Source: Asparagopsis taxiformis
Lineage: Eukaryota > Rhodophyta > Florideophyceae > Bonnemaisoniales > Bonnemaisoniaceae
Direction: 5' to 3'
Assembly (NCBI GenBank): GCA_030407315.1
Contig: JALQPE010003263.1
Span: 124,001 to 188,000, forward strand
Length of the DNA stretch: 64,000 bases
Below, piece after piece: positions 38,958 through 50,146 of this stretch (position 1 is the first letter of the stretch; each line of letters begins with the position of its first letter). Below the pieces are notes generated by a model that saw nothing but the letters and a program-made list of their open reading frames with translations, did not search any database and was not told the DNA's origin. The position numbers and the translations under genes were made by a program.

Positions 38958-39497
38958 ATCTCTGTGGGTCTGGAAAGAAGTTGTTGAGACCACCTCAAAC
39001 TACTGGCGATCGAGAACACGCTGGTGGATTACTCAGAATCGATAGGTTCTAGACACCAGATTAGATCCGCCTTGATCCAATTGATCTGAATTCTGGAATG
39101 GAAACCGATGCCCCCACGGGTAAATTTCGATTGAAACTTGAACGGTTTAGAGCAGCAATGCTCATTTGTGTAATACGGCCCCGTTGCTGCCAGATTTGTC
39201 ATTGGTTGCGGATCCTTGTTTCTGATTAATTTTATAAGGCATCCGGTTGAGTGATGCTTTTAACGTACATCATATCCTCGCTGACAGCGATGCTTGTGCG
39301 AGTTTACGAAATGGAGAAGTGCAATCTTTCCGAATGTCAACCGGAGCTTGGAGCGCTCCGAATTGAACCCCGACGTCTCCTTTCCAACCCTGCAGCTAAA
39401 TCGTCTTTGTCGCCAAACAACAACAAACGTATTCATTCATCCACAACCACATCTAAACTACTTGGAACCCCAACTTGAACCCTATCACAGCTTCAAA
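38958..39497. other. Divergent promoter region between IF-3 and CASP
   Basis: 540 bases. An inverted CCAAT-like site (ATTGGTTG) lies near 39202. Short frames at 39251 and 39294 overlap the CASP gene start but lack coding character before 39498. Confidence 0.4.
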
Positions 39498-41699
39498 ATG
39501 GCGACACCGACCCCAGCCAACTCAAGCACTGCTCCCGCTGAACCCACACCAACAAACCCAGTATCTGCTACTAACGAACATGAATTGCCCACAGATTCTA
39601 CAGAGCCTGCGCAGACCGCATTGCAGATCTGGGAAGCCTTTGATCTTAACGGACGCCGCGCCGCAATGGATCAACAAGGCCTAGAAATAGCTGACCGACA
39701 AGAAGCGAGCGCCTCAGCTCGTAAGCAGCTCTCAGTCTCTACACGAACATTCAAAAAGTCCATGTCAGAAGGCCAGGCAATCTCCGCCAAATCCGTTGGT
39801 GCCTTGCTTCGCGAATATCAAACAGAAGTTGACGCACTCACCAACCGTGCAAAGAGCGCCGAGAGCGCCTTTCTCACCCTTTACAAAGCGCTTTACGATG
39901 CACCAGATCCTGTTGAGGAGCTTTCACGCGCCGCGAGCGACGCACAGACCATATCGACACTCAAGAGCGAACTGGGTGTACTTCGCGAGGAGCGCGGCGG
40001 CCTTGTCGAGCGCAACGCAGCTGCTTCCAAGTATGAGATGCGTATTGCAGACTTGGAGCGTCAGCTGAGCGAGGCTGACGCTCGCATGGCCGAAGAAGCC
40101 CGTTTGCATGTGGAGGAGAAGCAGGCACAGTGGATGGCTACCCAGCAGAAAACGCTCGAGGCGTATGAGCTCCGCGAACAAGAGTTGCTTCATCAGATTA
40201 GACTCGCCAATGAGTCGGCCCGTAAGCAGCAAGCGACATCCGACGCCATCGAACGACAGTTGAATGAAACACGCAGCCAGCTGGAAGATGTGAAGAATAA
40301 TCGAGCCAGCGTGGATGAAATGACAGTTGAAGATCTAGAACGCACCAGAGCAGAGGTCAAGATCTTGCGAACACGCTGTAATGAACTTGAGAATCAGAAT
40401 GCGGGGGAGAGTGGTGAAGGAGATTCAGCTGGTACTACTAGTACCGTCGGTAGATCGGCGCTTTCTGCTGAACTTGCTGCACGCGAGGTTGAGGTTTCGC
40501 AGCTAAAGGACCAGGTTATTGCTCTTGAAGAGGTTCTAAGCGGGAAAGATCAAGAGAAGAGTAATCAGTTTGCGGGACTCACAGCCTCCATCGTGGAGAA
40601 GGATGAGCAATTGACTGTCTTGCGGGAAACTTTGAGTAAACTCCCCTCTTTGGATGAATATGAGGAGATGAAGAGGCAGTATGATACTCTTCAGGCGTTC
40701 CAACTATTGGAGAATGAACGAGACAGCGGCGATACCGTTGATAACACGGATAATATTGACAGTAGTAGTGGTGGTGCTGGCAAAAGTAGTGAAACGCTGG
40801 AGAAAAGACTTTTGGGTAAGGTGAAAAGTCTTGAAGGCCGTTTGACAAGGATGCGTGTCGAACTTGGAGAGAGAGATACTCGAATCAACGAGCTTTTGGG
40901 AATAGTGAGAACATTTGAGGAGCAAGTGACGGATCAGAAGTCTTTGATTGCGAATCTAGAGGATAGTATCAATGCGATAACAGGCGATCAATCAAGCGTA
41001 CATATATTGAAACGCCGCGCTGCTGCTGCCAGTCGCATCGATTTGGATTCAACGAGCGGCACAGTGGATGACAAGGAAACTGAGAATACGACTGCTGGTG
41101 AGAGCACATGGGACTGGGGGGAGAAACATCAAGCAGCAGGACTACAAGAAATTATCCGAGAAGAACCGTCTATGCTTGACATCGTAGCAGGTCAAAGAGA
41201 TCGATTCAGATCGAGAGCAATGGAGCTTGAGGAAGACAACCGAAAGCTCATGGAGCGTATTGAAAAACTAACCACTGATCTGGACTCTTTAAAGAGTGAC
41301 AATGTGCAGCTATATGAGAAGATACGCTTTTTACAATCGTACAAGCAAAGCCAAGGCGAATTGGGAAGTGCCGGGCCGAGTTCGAATGATCTCATGCATC
41401 GTGCTGGGGACGAAGAAGAGGGTGGCGGTGGTTTCCTTGGGAAATACAAATCCATGTATGAGGACATGGTGAATCCGTATACAATTTTCAATCGGCGCGA
41501 ACGTCATAAGAGAATGAGCGAGATGTCAGCGCCCGAACGACTGACATTAAGGGCAAGCCAACGTGCATTGAGTACAAAGACATCGAGGTTGATTGTGTTT
41601 TTCTATATCATTTCCCTACACATTTTCGTGGCATTGGTGCTCGGTTTCTCTGCAAGCACGGGATGTGACAGCGAAGTTACCACAAAGGCTCAACATTGA
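39498..41699 (+). CDS. CASP-type golgin
   Basis: Golgi coiled-coil tether anchored by a C-terminal membrane helix. ATG 39498 (MATPTPANSS) gives 733 residues. After a Pro/Thr-rich start the CASP N-terminal block is clear: ALQIWEAFDLNGRRAAMDQQ, SVSTRTFKKS, SVGALLREYQTEVDALTNRAK and LYKALYDAPDPVEEL. Coiled coils fill about 110-600. The CASP-C block has EPSMLDIVAGQRDRFRSRAM and NVQLYEKIRFLQSY, then KYKSMYEDMVNPYTIFNRRE. A transmembrane helix near the end (LIVFFYIISLHIFVALVLGF) leaves a short luminal tail. In this family the protein sits on Golgi rims and retrograde vesicles. No introns. Confidence 0.92.
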   Translation: MATPTPANSSTAPAEPTPTNPVSATNEHELPTDSTEPAQTALQIWEAFDLNGRRAAMDQQGLEIADRQEASASARKQLSVSTRTFKKSMSEGQAISAKSVGALLREYQTEVDALTNRAKSAESAFLTLYKALYDAPDPVEELSRAASDAQTISTLKSELGVLREERGGLVERNAAASKYEMRIADLERQLSEADARMAEEARLHVEEKQAQWMATQQKTLEAYELREQELLHQIRLANESARKQQATSDAIERQLNETRSQLEDVKNNRASVDEMTVEDLERTRAEVKILRTRCNELENQNAGESGEGDSAGTTSTVGRSALSAELAAREVEVSQLKDQVIALEEVLSGKDQEKSNQFAGLTASIVEKDEQLTVLRETLSKLPSLDEYEEMKRQYDTLQAFQLLENERDSGDTVDNTDNIDSSSGGAGKSSETLEKRLLGKVKSLEGRLTRMRVELGERDTRINELLGIVRTFEEQVTDQKSLIANLEDSINAITGDQSSVHILKRRAAAASRIDLDSTSGTVDDKETENTTAGESTWDWGEKHQAAGLQEIIREEPSMLDIVAGQRDRFRSRAMELEEDNRKLMERIEKLTTDLDSLKSDNVQLYEKIRFLQSYKQSQGELGSAGPSSNDLMHRAGDEEEGGGGFLGKYKSMYEDMVNPYTIFNRRERHKRMSEMSAPERLTLRASQRALSTKTSRLIVFFYIISLHIFVALVLGFSASTGCDSEVTTKAQH

Positions 41700-41832
41700 A
41701 CAATATCGAAGAAGCTATGTACACCTGTAAACCAAATATTTAGCTTCGTGACTATCCACTCGGTCTCCAAATGCGCGTCACATGCAAAAGGTGCGGGGCA
41801 ATTGAAAGATCACTTCAGATGCACGCAAACGT

Positions 41833-43182
41833 TTATTTCTTGCTTGCATAGTAGTCAACAAGCACCTGCCAGGCCGTCGGGGCCATGAAGCCATCCGGTG
41901 GTGTTTCACCAGACGATGCAAACTTCCTCATCTTCGTTCCCGAGATAAAAATAAAGTCATCAACACGCGACGGGTCAAAGAATCCCATCTTACCAATTGT
42001 CTTATCATAGGCGGCAACTCTGAAGGGCAGGATCTCCAGCTTTTCCAAACCCGGTGCCATAGAAAGTACGCTCTTTCCATGCCAGGCGTCAAACATGTCT
42101 CTCTCGCCGTTGGGATGCTTCATACCGGCCGGGTCTCTTCCAACGATATAGTACTGGCATCCGGCGTTCATACGCGCCTTGGCGTGCCACTGCACCTCCG
42201 TGGGACCGGCGTACAGCATGGGACTCGGGAAGATGCCCAGCAGTGTTGACGCGGGGTCCAGAACACCCTCCTTGAGAACATTCTTGTTCTGCTCGATACG
42301 AACCGAGAGCGGGATATCGTCACCTTTTACCTTGCCACCGATCTGATGCACGAGGAGAATGGGATTCTTGAATCCACGAGAAATCAATTCCTCCCTGCAA
42401 GAAGTCATCAACAGCGCATGTCCGTTATGAATCGGGTTACGCAGTTGGAAGACAAACACTGCATCAGCATTTCTCTTCTTATACTCCTCCCTCAACTGAC
42501 GGGGCGTGAGACGATACTCATCCAAACCATCATTATAAACGATTGGCTTGAGCACTTCAATATCGCCACCAACAAGATAGTCGCCACTACCATATATAAT
42601 CTCGGCATACGGATGTCTATCATCTGTCAAACCAAACGTTCTCGCGCATCGCTCCTCCTTGTTATGGTCATAAACCTCAAAATTTCGCAAGATAGCAACA
42701 AGAGAACCGTCGGGAGCCTTGATAGCGAATGCGTCCTTTCCGGCCAGCATATCTTTTTCCTCGTCCGAAATGGCGAGGGTGATCGGAACGGACATGTTGG
42801 TCACAGAGCCATCAGGCAGGCGAAGCGCGTTGAAATGGAGGCATTGAAGGTACTCTGACTCGCGCATGAAGCCCTTGAGCGGGCTTGCCCAACCCTCGGA
42901 CAGGACGTGGATCCACTGCATGTCGATATCAGAGACGGTAATCGAGGGCAATGTGGCGGCCTCCGCTGTCTTTGCGGCTCGCTGCGACTCGGGCACGAGC
43001 AGTTCCACGAGATCATCGAGGGCGACTTGTGGCGTTACAGCGGTTGCGGTCGGCGTCGATACGAGATAGGCACTGCGTGTCGCACCGGTTGTCGGACGCA
43101 GCGCCCGACCGGTGAATTGTGTTGTGGCGGCGAGGCGCGCCGATGGAGAGGCGACGAAAGGGGTGATGAATGTCGGATGCAT
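41833..43182 (-). CDS. ATP sulfurylase (plastid type)
   Basis: Makes adenosine 5'-phosphosulfate from ATP and sulfate, the entry to sulfate assimilation. 449 residues. Residues 1-about 45 are rich in Thr/Ala/Arg/Ser (start MHPTFITPFVASPSARLAAT), fitting a plastid transit peptide. Then ALDDLVELLVP, a conserved SEGWASPLKGFMRESEYL and VTNMSVPITLAIS. The active-site VFQLRNPIHNGHALLM (the QxRNPxHxxH motif) follows, then RIEQNKNVLKEGVLDP, YIVGRDPAGMKHP and FISGTKMRKFASSGE. The kinase-like domain found in fungal and bifunctional animal enzymes is absent, as in plant and algal plastid forms. It is convergent with CASP (133 bases). Confidence 0.94.
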   Translation of the reverse strand: MHPTFITPFVASPSARLAATTQFTGRALRPTTGATRSAYLVSTPTATAVTPQVALDDLVELLVPESQRAAKTAEAATLPSITVSDIDMQWIHVLSEGWASPLKGFMRESEYLQCLHFNALRLPDGSVTNMSVPITLAISDEEKDMLAGKDAFAIKAPDGSLVAILRNFEVYDHNKEERCARTFGLTDDRHPYAEIIYGSGDYLVGGDIEVLKPIVYNDGLDEYRLTPRQLREEYKKRNADAVFVFQLRNPIHNGHALLMTSCREELISRGFKNPILLVHQIGGKVKGDDIPLSVRIEQNKNVLKEGVLDPASTLLGIFPSPMLYAGPTEVQWHAKARMNAGCQYYIVGRDPAGMKHPNGERDMFDAWHGKSVLSMAPGLEKLEILPFRVAAYDKTIGKMGFFDPSRVDDFIFISGTKMRKFASSGETPPDGFMAPTAWQVLVDYYASKK

Positions 43183-43579
43183 TTTGACGATCGGTGATTT
43201 GCGGTCGGAACGTCTTCGATGAGGAAGGGATGAGTGGGAGGTTTGTTAAATGGAGTGTCGATTGGGAGATTGTATGGTTGGATCTATGGTGCGGTCGGTA
43301 CGGCCAATGGGGCGCGAGTGTATGACGCGAGACGATACGATGCATGTGCACTTTGCTGAGTTTTTGCGCTTTATTGTTAGTTGCAATCGATTTGAGATGC
43401 TCATTTTCTACACCAGGTCATTGTTGTACCACTTGGTTGCGTCTGATTGGATGGTGCTATATTTTGATCCACACAACCCTCAAGTAGGCCGATGTTTTGA
43501 CGAAACTTTCTTACGGCCAACCGTCGGTTGCCAATGCATGCATATGCACTCTGGATTACTTTACATTTGACGTAATTTC
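43183..43579. other. Intergenic, no gene seen
   Basis: 397 bases upstream of ATP sulfurylase and downstream of TIC236. An inverted CCAAT box (TGATTGG) lies at 43444-43450 and CGGCCAAT near 43300. Likely the ATP sulfurylase promoter. Confidence 0.45.
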
Positions 43580-46500
43580 CTATTTTTCTGCCTTCAATTC
43601 TTCCTTGTCACCAACTTTGTCAGATGCGACTTGCGATGCTTCGTCGATCAGCTGCTCATCTTTCTTCTTCCCCTTACCAGAATTTTCCAGCAGCCGAATT
43701 TGAATCCCAGCACTGTGTTGCTTTCCCTCGCTCTCCAGCTCTATACCCAGCCAATTCCATGCCAAACGAATCTTATGTCCAGATTCACCGGAAATGGATC
43801 GTGAAGTTCCAATAGACAGCGGGCCTAGCTCGATCTCTCCGCCAATCCCAAGGTCCTCTTTCAGATTGATATCCCCAAAGCTCCCAGCCTTACCGACGAT
43901 TGCCGGGAATAATTTCCACTCCATGGCTCCAGCACGACTGCTCACCATCATTGCGTTCACCACATAGTTTGATACCAATCTTTTGATTGCTTCCCGGCTT
44001 TTCGTGCCCACGAATTGCGATTGCACCCATTCTGCCCAAATTCCGTCTGTGATTTCATCGCCACGCTTGTTTGACAGTGTGATGTGCTCCGACCACCGCG
44101 ACACTCCACATTCGCCAATTGTTATTAGTGCATCACGGTTTTCAAGTGTAATATGCAACAGCGGTTCTGGTAGCCCATCCGTCCCAGATACAACCTCGGA
44201 TTCTTCCGACTTGACAAATTTTACATAGTTCTTGGCTTCCCGCCTCACCGCCATCCGAGGTGCAAGCAGGTTTACATTGCCGCGTAGTAATTTGATTTCC
44301 CCTTCTATTTGCGGTTTCACCATATTCCCGTCCAGTTTTACGCTTCCAGTTGTGTCGATGTTTAGAACAAATGGATACACAATTTGCATATCTCTCCCAA
44401 GAGAAATTCTCAAACCTTGCAAGGACACCAAAGACTCCACTGTGCTGCTTGCAGCACTGCTTTCAACGTTTCGGCTAGACGACTTCTTCTTCTTTGTTTG
44501 CGATCCATTCTTCTTGTCTTTTTGACGCACCTCAGCTCCAAGACTAGACGACAATCCCTCTTCTAACGCTGCCGATGACAACGCATTTGCACTATCAGTT
44601 TTCGGTAAACGTCCACGAGAAGTACCATTCGCATTGCCACCCAGAAAGACAACTCCATCCGAGAATGTTAACGTGCCGCCAATAGCTGGCCTTGCACCTG
44701 TCCCACTCACTAGCACTTTCCCGGACAGCTTACTTAGTACAACGCCCTCCAAATTTACTGGTACTTCACCAAACTCCATTATAAGACCTCGGGCAGCCCT
44801 CTGAAGAGCAGACTTCGCCTCCGCCTTGCGCTCATTTCGTAGACGTCGTTCTCGTTTCTCTCGTGCAAGAACAGGCCGCGCCTGGGGTCCAGCAGGGTCC
44901 TCGCTTTCTGCAACCTGTCTGACGGCTTCTCGATGACCATCCGAGACGAAAAGGTCGCCGTAAATGTTCACGTTTTTCCCGTCGCATCGACCAGAGATCG
45001 ACTTGAAAGACATCAGACCGTTTTCGCTAAACTGCACCTCTCCTCGCAGACCTTGCAGCGGCTGCGGCAGCATGGTTGGCCATGCTCTACCATCGGATAC
45101 GGTAATCTTTCCTTTGACAACTGGACTCGGTAGTGTTCCAGATACCCGCAGCCGAATATCCGAATCTCCACGATCCCAACCAAGTTCTGGTAGCACAACA
45201 TTCAGAAACGTGAGACCGTACCTTTTCACGTCTACGTCAACTAGGACCCATTCGTCATCTGCGGGATGTGATCCTCCTAGAACGGGCTCAAGTTCAGTCC
45301 AAAGTGATGACGTTGTCTGGCGTTGCAAATATTTCAATAGATAGAAGCGCACAGGGGCACTCGCAAGCACTCGCACAGGCTCTCCATAATCTCTCCTTTC
45401 CGCCTTGCTGAACTTTGCCATTGGAATTTCGGACTTGTGCGACATACGGTTTGCCATGGCCTTTAAATCTTGGATCACACTTTCGTCCCAGGGTACACTA
45501 GCTTCCGGACTTGAAGCTCGCTCTTTTCTAAAGCGGCGTCCTCCGATCTTAGCATCTACATTCAACAGGCAACGGCCGTTGACACACGCCAAATCAGTCA
45601 TTGCACCACGCACATGCTGGCCATTCATTGAGGCATCATTCCATACAGCTCTGCCCAATACGCGGGGATTTGAAAGACTGCCATCTATCTCTAGACGGCC
45701 GTTACATTCTCCTGTGACAGCGACTGGTGCTCGACTGTATCTGTTAACAAGGTTTGCAGGTGCATTCTCGACGACTCCATTTCCTTCGACTGCACCAGCC
45801 TTTGTGATGCGACCTTGCAGTTTAGCAGTGAAGCCGTCTTCTCCAGAAAAATAGAATGGACCAATATCAAGTACTCCATCGCGGAACGACCCAACAGCCT
45901 TGACCTGTTCAATAGGTATAGAGCCTACGCGCCAGTTATTACCACTGAGGTCGAAAGAAAACGTAGTCCTGGCCAACTGATCAAGAATTGCTTGAAGCAA
46001 TGCATTGGCATTTGATGCACTTGGTTTCGCTTCTGCATATCTCGAGTTATACTTGAGAGAAACCTTTCCTGATATGTCACCTTGAACATCAGTGATGCTT
46101 GGAGCAGTCTCTAATTCAGTTGGCTGTTTTCGCACCCGACGAGTCCGTTTCTCCAAGTTTTTCTGTTCCTCCAGGTATTGATTGAACCACTCCATTTGGT
46201 CTTTAAACGATAGCTCTGGCGGAACTTCCCAATGCTCAATTCCGTCTTTGTTTGCTGAACCATTGGATTGCGACAACTTCTGGAACCAAGCAGGGCCAGC
46301 AGGAACTGTCGGACCGATTCGAACAAACGCATCCTCTGGACTTTGCATCGCCGTTGCGACTGCATTTCCAGACTTAATTAGCCTCGCCACATCTCTCACC
46401 CTAGCACTTGGAATATTTACATTCACTTCCCATCCAAATTCCGAGTAGGGCTCCTCATGCGAAAAGTAGCTGGCGTCAATGTTATACTCTGAACGACGAT

Positions 46501-49500
46501 ATTTCACGGTACCACCCTCAAGGAACAGTTTGCGGTCCTGCCACAGGACAGTTCCACCGATCGAGGTAAATCGCAATGGTCCAAGACGAGGACTTCTGAT
46601 TGCCAAGCTACCTTTTCCTGTCCGATCAGTCAAATCTAAGTTCATGTCTACATTCAAAAGCCCAGCCAGTGTTTCGCCGCTCGAAATTGTGAGGTCCTCT
46701 CCGATGAAATCTTGTATGGCGACATTTCTCGTTAATAATGCAGCCATCTGATGGTCATTTTTGTCTTTAGTAAATGAACCGATGATTTCCGAGGCACCCA
46801 GTTTAAACCGCAGGTTTCCTTCTCCTTTCAGAGATGCTGCACACACCAGTTGATCCGGAATGCGACCTCTTCGGTTGGAGCCATTCTGCTCAGAGTTCGG
46901 AGCACTCTGCCCATCGTCGTCAGTCGGTGGTTCAACAGCTTGAGCTAATAGTGACTCTTTCAATGACAACGATACGTCACTGGTACTGAAAGAAAATGAG
47001 CCATTCATGATGTTGTCGAATTTCACATTGTTAACCGTCAGCTTTCTTACGGCGAGAGCCCCGTCTACACCGAGAAGTTCCATGCGGGGGGTACGTGGCA
47101 TTTTTGTTGTTCCTGGAGGAAGGATTGGTCGTTGGGACATAACTCCTTTGAAATAGGTATCCATGGAGGTATCTAACAATGGTGTATGGGCGAGCACGGT
47201 TCTGAGCTTCGGATCTGTCCATCCTGCTCTTCGCGCATCGAAGTTTCTAATGGTGGTTCTCACTTTCACCCTGCGGGCTTCAGGTAAATCGCCCAGCTTG
47301 ATATAGACGAGGCCCCTAAAGTCACCACCACCCAAAAAGTCATTAGAATTGCCATCTTCATCAGCCTGGGTTCCAGCCTCGTTTGACGAATTGGTGGCTT
47401 TGTCTCCAGGTAGCTTCAAATCCACACGGGCCTCGGTAGTTTCCATTTCATTTTCGTCATTTTTCTTTTCCTCCAAGTCTTGTTCTTGCCGCTCTCGGTG
47501 CTTCGCTGTGGCAGAATCTGAAGGTTTCACTAGTGGATCTAAATCAGCAATTGGATGCGATTCTTTCGTCTCCTTGCCACCCTGCAGTTGTGTACCCCTT
47601 TCTGCGTTGGTTGGCTTCTCTGATTTAGTTTCGCTGTCAACCTGTGGAGGCATAGAAATGGGAATTGCAGTTGGGCTCTCAACCATGCTTTTTTGTTCAG
47701 TTTCTGGTTTCCCAGAAAGCTGAATTCGCGGTGGAGGCGAAATTGATCGCCATACAACACGGCAGTTTGAATCCTTAGCATTGCCAGCAAGAATTGCTTC
47801 TGCACTGACGAGCCCAATGGATTTCGTTGCTTTCGCACCATATTCACCTCCGTAATAATCGAGAAGGTCACCACCATTGACATCTTTAACTTCAAAGTCG
47901 AAGCGCATTGAATCATATGGGCGGTACGGAGCTTGTTCATCTATTTCAAGCTCGTCTGTAGGTTCAGGCAATAGAGGTGGAATATCCTCCAACACAACGC
48001 CTGGATTCCAGTACGTCGCCTTTGGACTCCTCGAACTGTGGGTTTCCTTACTGATTCCATATGGAGAGTCTTTTGTCATATCAAAGTACAAGCTTCCATT
48101 ACCTACAACAGAACCTCCTCCCTTGACGGTGCCACTAATGTCGGAAAAGTTTAGAATGCCTGCAATAGCATCCCATTTGAATGCTACTTTGGCCTTCTCT
48201 ACGGGCAGACGATCAAACACAGCGCTACTACCTACAGATTCGGCATGGCCAGTCACAATGGGTTCTTCTAGAGTACCTGTCATTCGCGCTTCACCCTTTA
48301 CAAGACCCTCCACAGGCACGAACTTCTCCACATCGAAGGACTCAATAATATTATTCACGTCCACGGATCGAACATAACCCATTAAATCGTAACCATCCTC
48401 TAGATGAATGTTGCCAACGACTGTCATCGGTAGCGTCCCCAATTCCCCGACAGGGCCGTCTAGAAACAACTTTTTGCCATCGAAACGCAATTTCCCCTTG
48501 ATACTGTGAAAGGCCGGTGTGGTTGGATCTGGATGAAAGCGCAACGCGACTGCATCTAGAAGTGCTTCCCCGCGCATCTCAGGTACCAGTGATTTGGAGT
48601 TGTAGAGGAAATCCATTTCCATATCAGCTGAACAAAGGCCTTGATCGGCACGAAAAGGCAAATTCAGAAAGGCAGCAACACGATTTGCGCGAACATTCTC
48701 TCCGGATACGCGCAGAGTTGCGGCAACCTGTTCTGGTTGAATTGTGCGTAAAGTGGCGGCGTCGGCGCTAACGTTTACATTGATAGAACCCCCCTCCGCA
48801 GGGATGCCTGAGGCTTCGGCGCGGAACTGACCATCAAGCTGAACAGAGCCCGAGGATACTGAAAGGCGCGGAAAGGTCGCTGTCGCATTAGCAAGTGGTA
48901 TATGCACAGTCTCTGAACCATGGCCATAGTCCTGGAAATCTGCAGGGTGCATATGCAGATCGGCATCGGAAATGGAAAGCTGCCCTGGTTGAAGAAAACG
49001 GAATAAATGGTTGAGTGGGGCAGCATCGATTGGGGGCGTGTTCTGCTGGATATGGATGCCGGGGTCCCATTGTCCAACCGGCAAGCCAGATTGGATTATG
49101 ACACGTTGTGAAAGGTGAATTTGCGGAGATTCAAGGCGGAGATTGAGGCGAAGTGGAGAGCGTGTGAATAGAGCTTGAGTGGGAGAGGATAAGTGTGCAT
49201 GTAGATATTTTGCAGACAAGCGCGGCGCAGTGGGCATGGATTTTGGAGGAGGAGAGAGTGTTACATTCTTGAGACGGATGCCTGTGATAGGATTGAAACG
49301 GACGAGTCGGGAGAATGTTACATCACGTGAGAGAGTCGCTTGAGTGACGGCGGAAAGCTGTGACTGGACGGATTGATTCAATCTGACGTACGAAATGGTC
49401 ACAAGGGCGAGGAATGCAGTTAGAAGTGCGGATAACGACAATCGCAGTGGTAGGTGTTCGGAGGGAACGACGAAGAGCGGTTTAGAGGGAGCGGAGCGAG

Positions 49501-49714
49501 GCCGGGGCGGGGGCGGGGGCCGAGACTGTAGGTGAGATATCCATGTTGGATTGCGCCATGAGGTGTAAGTGAGATAATACGGGAGGGGATCGTGGGGTGG
49601 CAATTGAGAACAGCGGGGAACTATGGAGGGGATCCGATTGGGAGGTGAGAGAAATCGATGGGCTGGTAGGAAGGAGGTTTTGGTAGAGATGAAGACGATG
49701 GCGTTGGGCGACAT
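43580..49714 (-). CDS. TIC236/TamB-type plastid inner-envelope protein
   Basis: Very large protein (2,044 residues) that in plants bridges the inner-envelope TIC and outer-envelope TOC complexes during protein import; it descends from bacterial TamB. The N-terminus is Pro/Arg/Ser-rich (transit-peptide-like, with a PPPPPRPRSAPSKP run) followed by one membrane helix at about 91-110 (LSLSALLTAFLALVTISYVR). The body is beta-rich AsmA/TamB-like repeat sequence. A polar acidic/Lys insert lies near 690-820. The C-terminal TamB domain (DUF490) occupies roughly the last 400 residues: LDGNMVKPQIEGEIKLLRGN, VNLLAPRMAVRREAKNYVKF, then LGIGGEIELGPLSIGTSRSI. A final acidic/Lys tail follows. The length is close to plant TIC236. 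No break in 6.1 kb. Confidence 0.93.
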   Translation of the reverse strand: MSPNAIVFISTKTSFLPAHRFLSPPNRIPSIVPRCSQLPPHDPLPYYLTYTSWRNPTWISHLQSRPPPPPRPRSAPSKPLFVVPSEHLPLRLSLSALLTAFLALVTISYVRLNQSVQSQLSAVTQATLSRDVTFSRLVRFNPITGIRLKNVTLSPPPKSMPTAPRLSAKYLHAHLSSPTQALFTRSPLRLNLRLESPQIHLSQRVIIQSGLPVGQWDPGIHIQQNTPPIDAAPLNHLFRFLQPGQLSISDADLHMHPADFQDYGHGSETVHIPLANATATFPRLSVSSGSVQLDGQFRAEASGIPAEGGSINVNVSADAATLRTIQPEQVAATLRVSGENVRANRVAAFLNLPFRADQGLCSADMEMDFLYNSKSLVPEMRGEALLDAVALRFHPDPTTPAFHSIKGKLRFDGKKLFLDGPVGELGTLPMTVVGNIHLEDGYDLMGYVRSVDVNNIIESFDVEKFVPVEGLVKGEARMTGTLEEPIVTGHAESVGSSAVFDRLPVEKAKVAFKWDAIAGILNFSDISGTVKGGGSVVGNGSLYFDMTKDSPYGISKETHSSRSPKATYWNPGVVLEDIPPLLPEPTDELEIDEQAPYRPYDSMRFDFEVKDVNGGDLLDYYGGEYGAKATKSIGLVSAEAILAGNAKDSNCRVVWRSISPPPRIQLSGKPETEQKSMVESPTAIPISMPPQVDSETKSEKPTNAERGTQLQGGKETKESHPIADLDPLVKPSDSATAKHRERQEQDLEEKKNDENEMETTEARVDLKLPGDKATNSSNEAGTQADEDGNSNDFLGGGDFRGLVYIKLGDLPEARRVKVRTTIRNFDARRAGWTDPKLRTVLAHTPLLDTSMDTYFKGVMSQRPILPPGTTKMPRTPRMELLGVDGALAVRKLTVNNVKFDNIMNGSFSFSTSDVSLSLKESLLAQAVEPPTDDDGQSAPNSEQNGSNRRGRIPDQLVCAASLKGEGNLRFKLGASEIIGSFTKDKNDHQMAALLTRNVAIQDFIGEDLTISSGETLAGLLNVDMNLDLTDRTGKGSLAIRSPRLGPLRFTSIGGTVLWQDRKLFLEGGTVKYRRSEYNIDASYFSHEEPYSEFGWEVNVNIPSARVRDVARLIKSGNAVATAMQSPEDAFVRIGPTVPAGPAWFQKLSQSNGSANKDGIEHWEVPPELSFKDQMEWFNQYLEEQKNLEKRTRRVRKQPTELETAPSITDVQGDISGKVSLKYNSRYAEAKPSASNANALLQAILDQLARTTFSFDLSGNNWRVGSIPIEQVKAVGSFRDGVLDIGPFYFSGEDGFTAKLQGRITKAGAVEGNGVVENAPANLVNRYSRAPVAVTGECNGRLEIDGSLSNPRVLGRAVWNDASMNGQHVRGAMTDLACVNGRCLLNVDAKIGGRRFRKERASSPEASVPWDESVIQDLKAMANRMSHKSEIPMAKFSKAERRDYGEPVRVLASAPVRFYLLKYLQRQTTSSLWTELEPVLGGSHPADDEWVLVDVDVKRYGLTFLNVVLPELGWDRGDSDIRLRVSGTLPSPVVKGKITVSDGRAWPTMLPQPLQGLRGEVQFSENGLMSFKSISGRCDGKNVNIYGDLFVSDGHREAVRQVAESEDPAGPQARPVLAREKRERRLRNERKAEAKSALQRAARGLIMEFGEVPVNLEGVVLSKLSGKVLVSGTGARPAIGGTLTFSDGVVFLGGNANGTSRGRLPKTDSANALSSAALEEGLSSSLGAEVRQKDKKNGSQTKKKKSSSRNVESSAASSTVESLVSLQGLRISLGRDMQIVYPFVLNIDTTGSVKLDGNMVKPQIEGEIKLLRGNVNLLAPRMAVRREAKNYVKFVKSEESEVVSGTDGLPEPLLHITLENRDALITIGECGVSRWSEHITLSNKRGDEITDGIWAEWVQSQFVGTKSREAIKRLVSNYVVNAMMVSSRAGAMEWKLFPAIVGKAGSFGDINLKEDLGIGGEIELGPLSIGTSRSISGESGHKIRLAWNWLGIELESEGKQHSAGIQIRLLENSGKGKKKDEQLIDEASQVASDKVGDKEELKAEK

Positions 49715-50146
49715 ATCGCACGCGGCGATGGAAACAAGGTTGGAAGCAATGTTGTATCGAGTCGAGTGGTAAGTTTAAAGGGATACAGTAACACGATGCT
49801 GATTCAGCAGTGCTGATGTGGCAATGGTCCCAGTTTTTGTACTCAGGTATGAAGGAAATGCCACGTTGCATGTGGTACACACGTGTAAGCGTAGATCAGT
49901 CAGCTGCCAACAAGGCCAACGCAATCTCCTTTTCCCTATTAGCTCCTCCGGCGACCCAAGGGAAATCGTTCGCTGTGCAAATCACTCTTCCTATTGCGTT
50001 AGTTGCGCTACATACCTCTCGAGACGTCCAAAATCTCAAGCACAAAAGCCATAATGAAGCCTAAGTAAAGCATAGAGAGCACAAGCTTTAAAACTTAGTC
50101 TAACCAACACACAATCTGCATCCACCAATGATCCATTCTCTGCAAC
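49715..50146. promoter_or_regulatory. Bidirectional region between TIC236 and menH-C
   Basis: 432 bases between divergent starts of two genes. No coding frame with character. Shared regulation of a plastid import gene and a quinone-pathway gene is only suggested by layout. Confidence 0.35.
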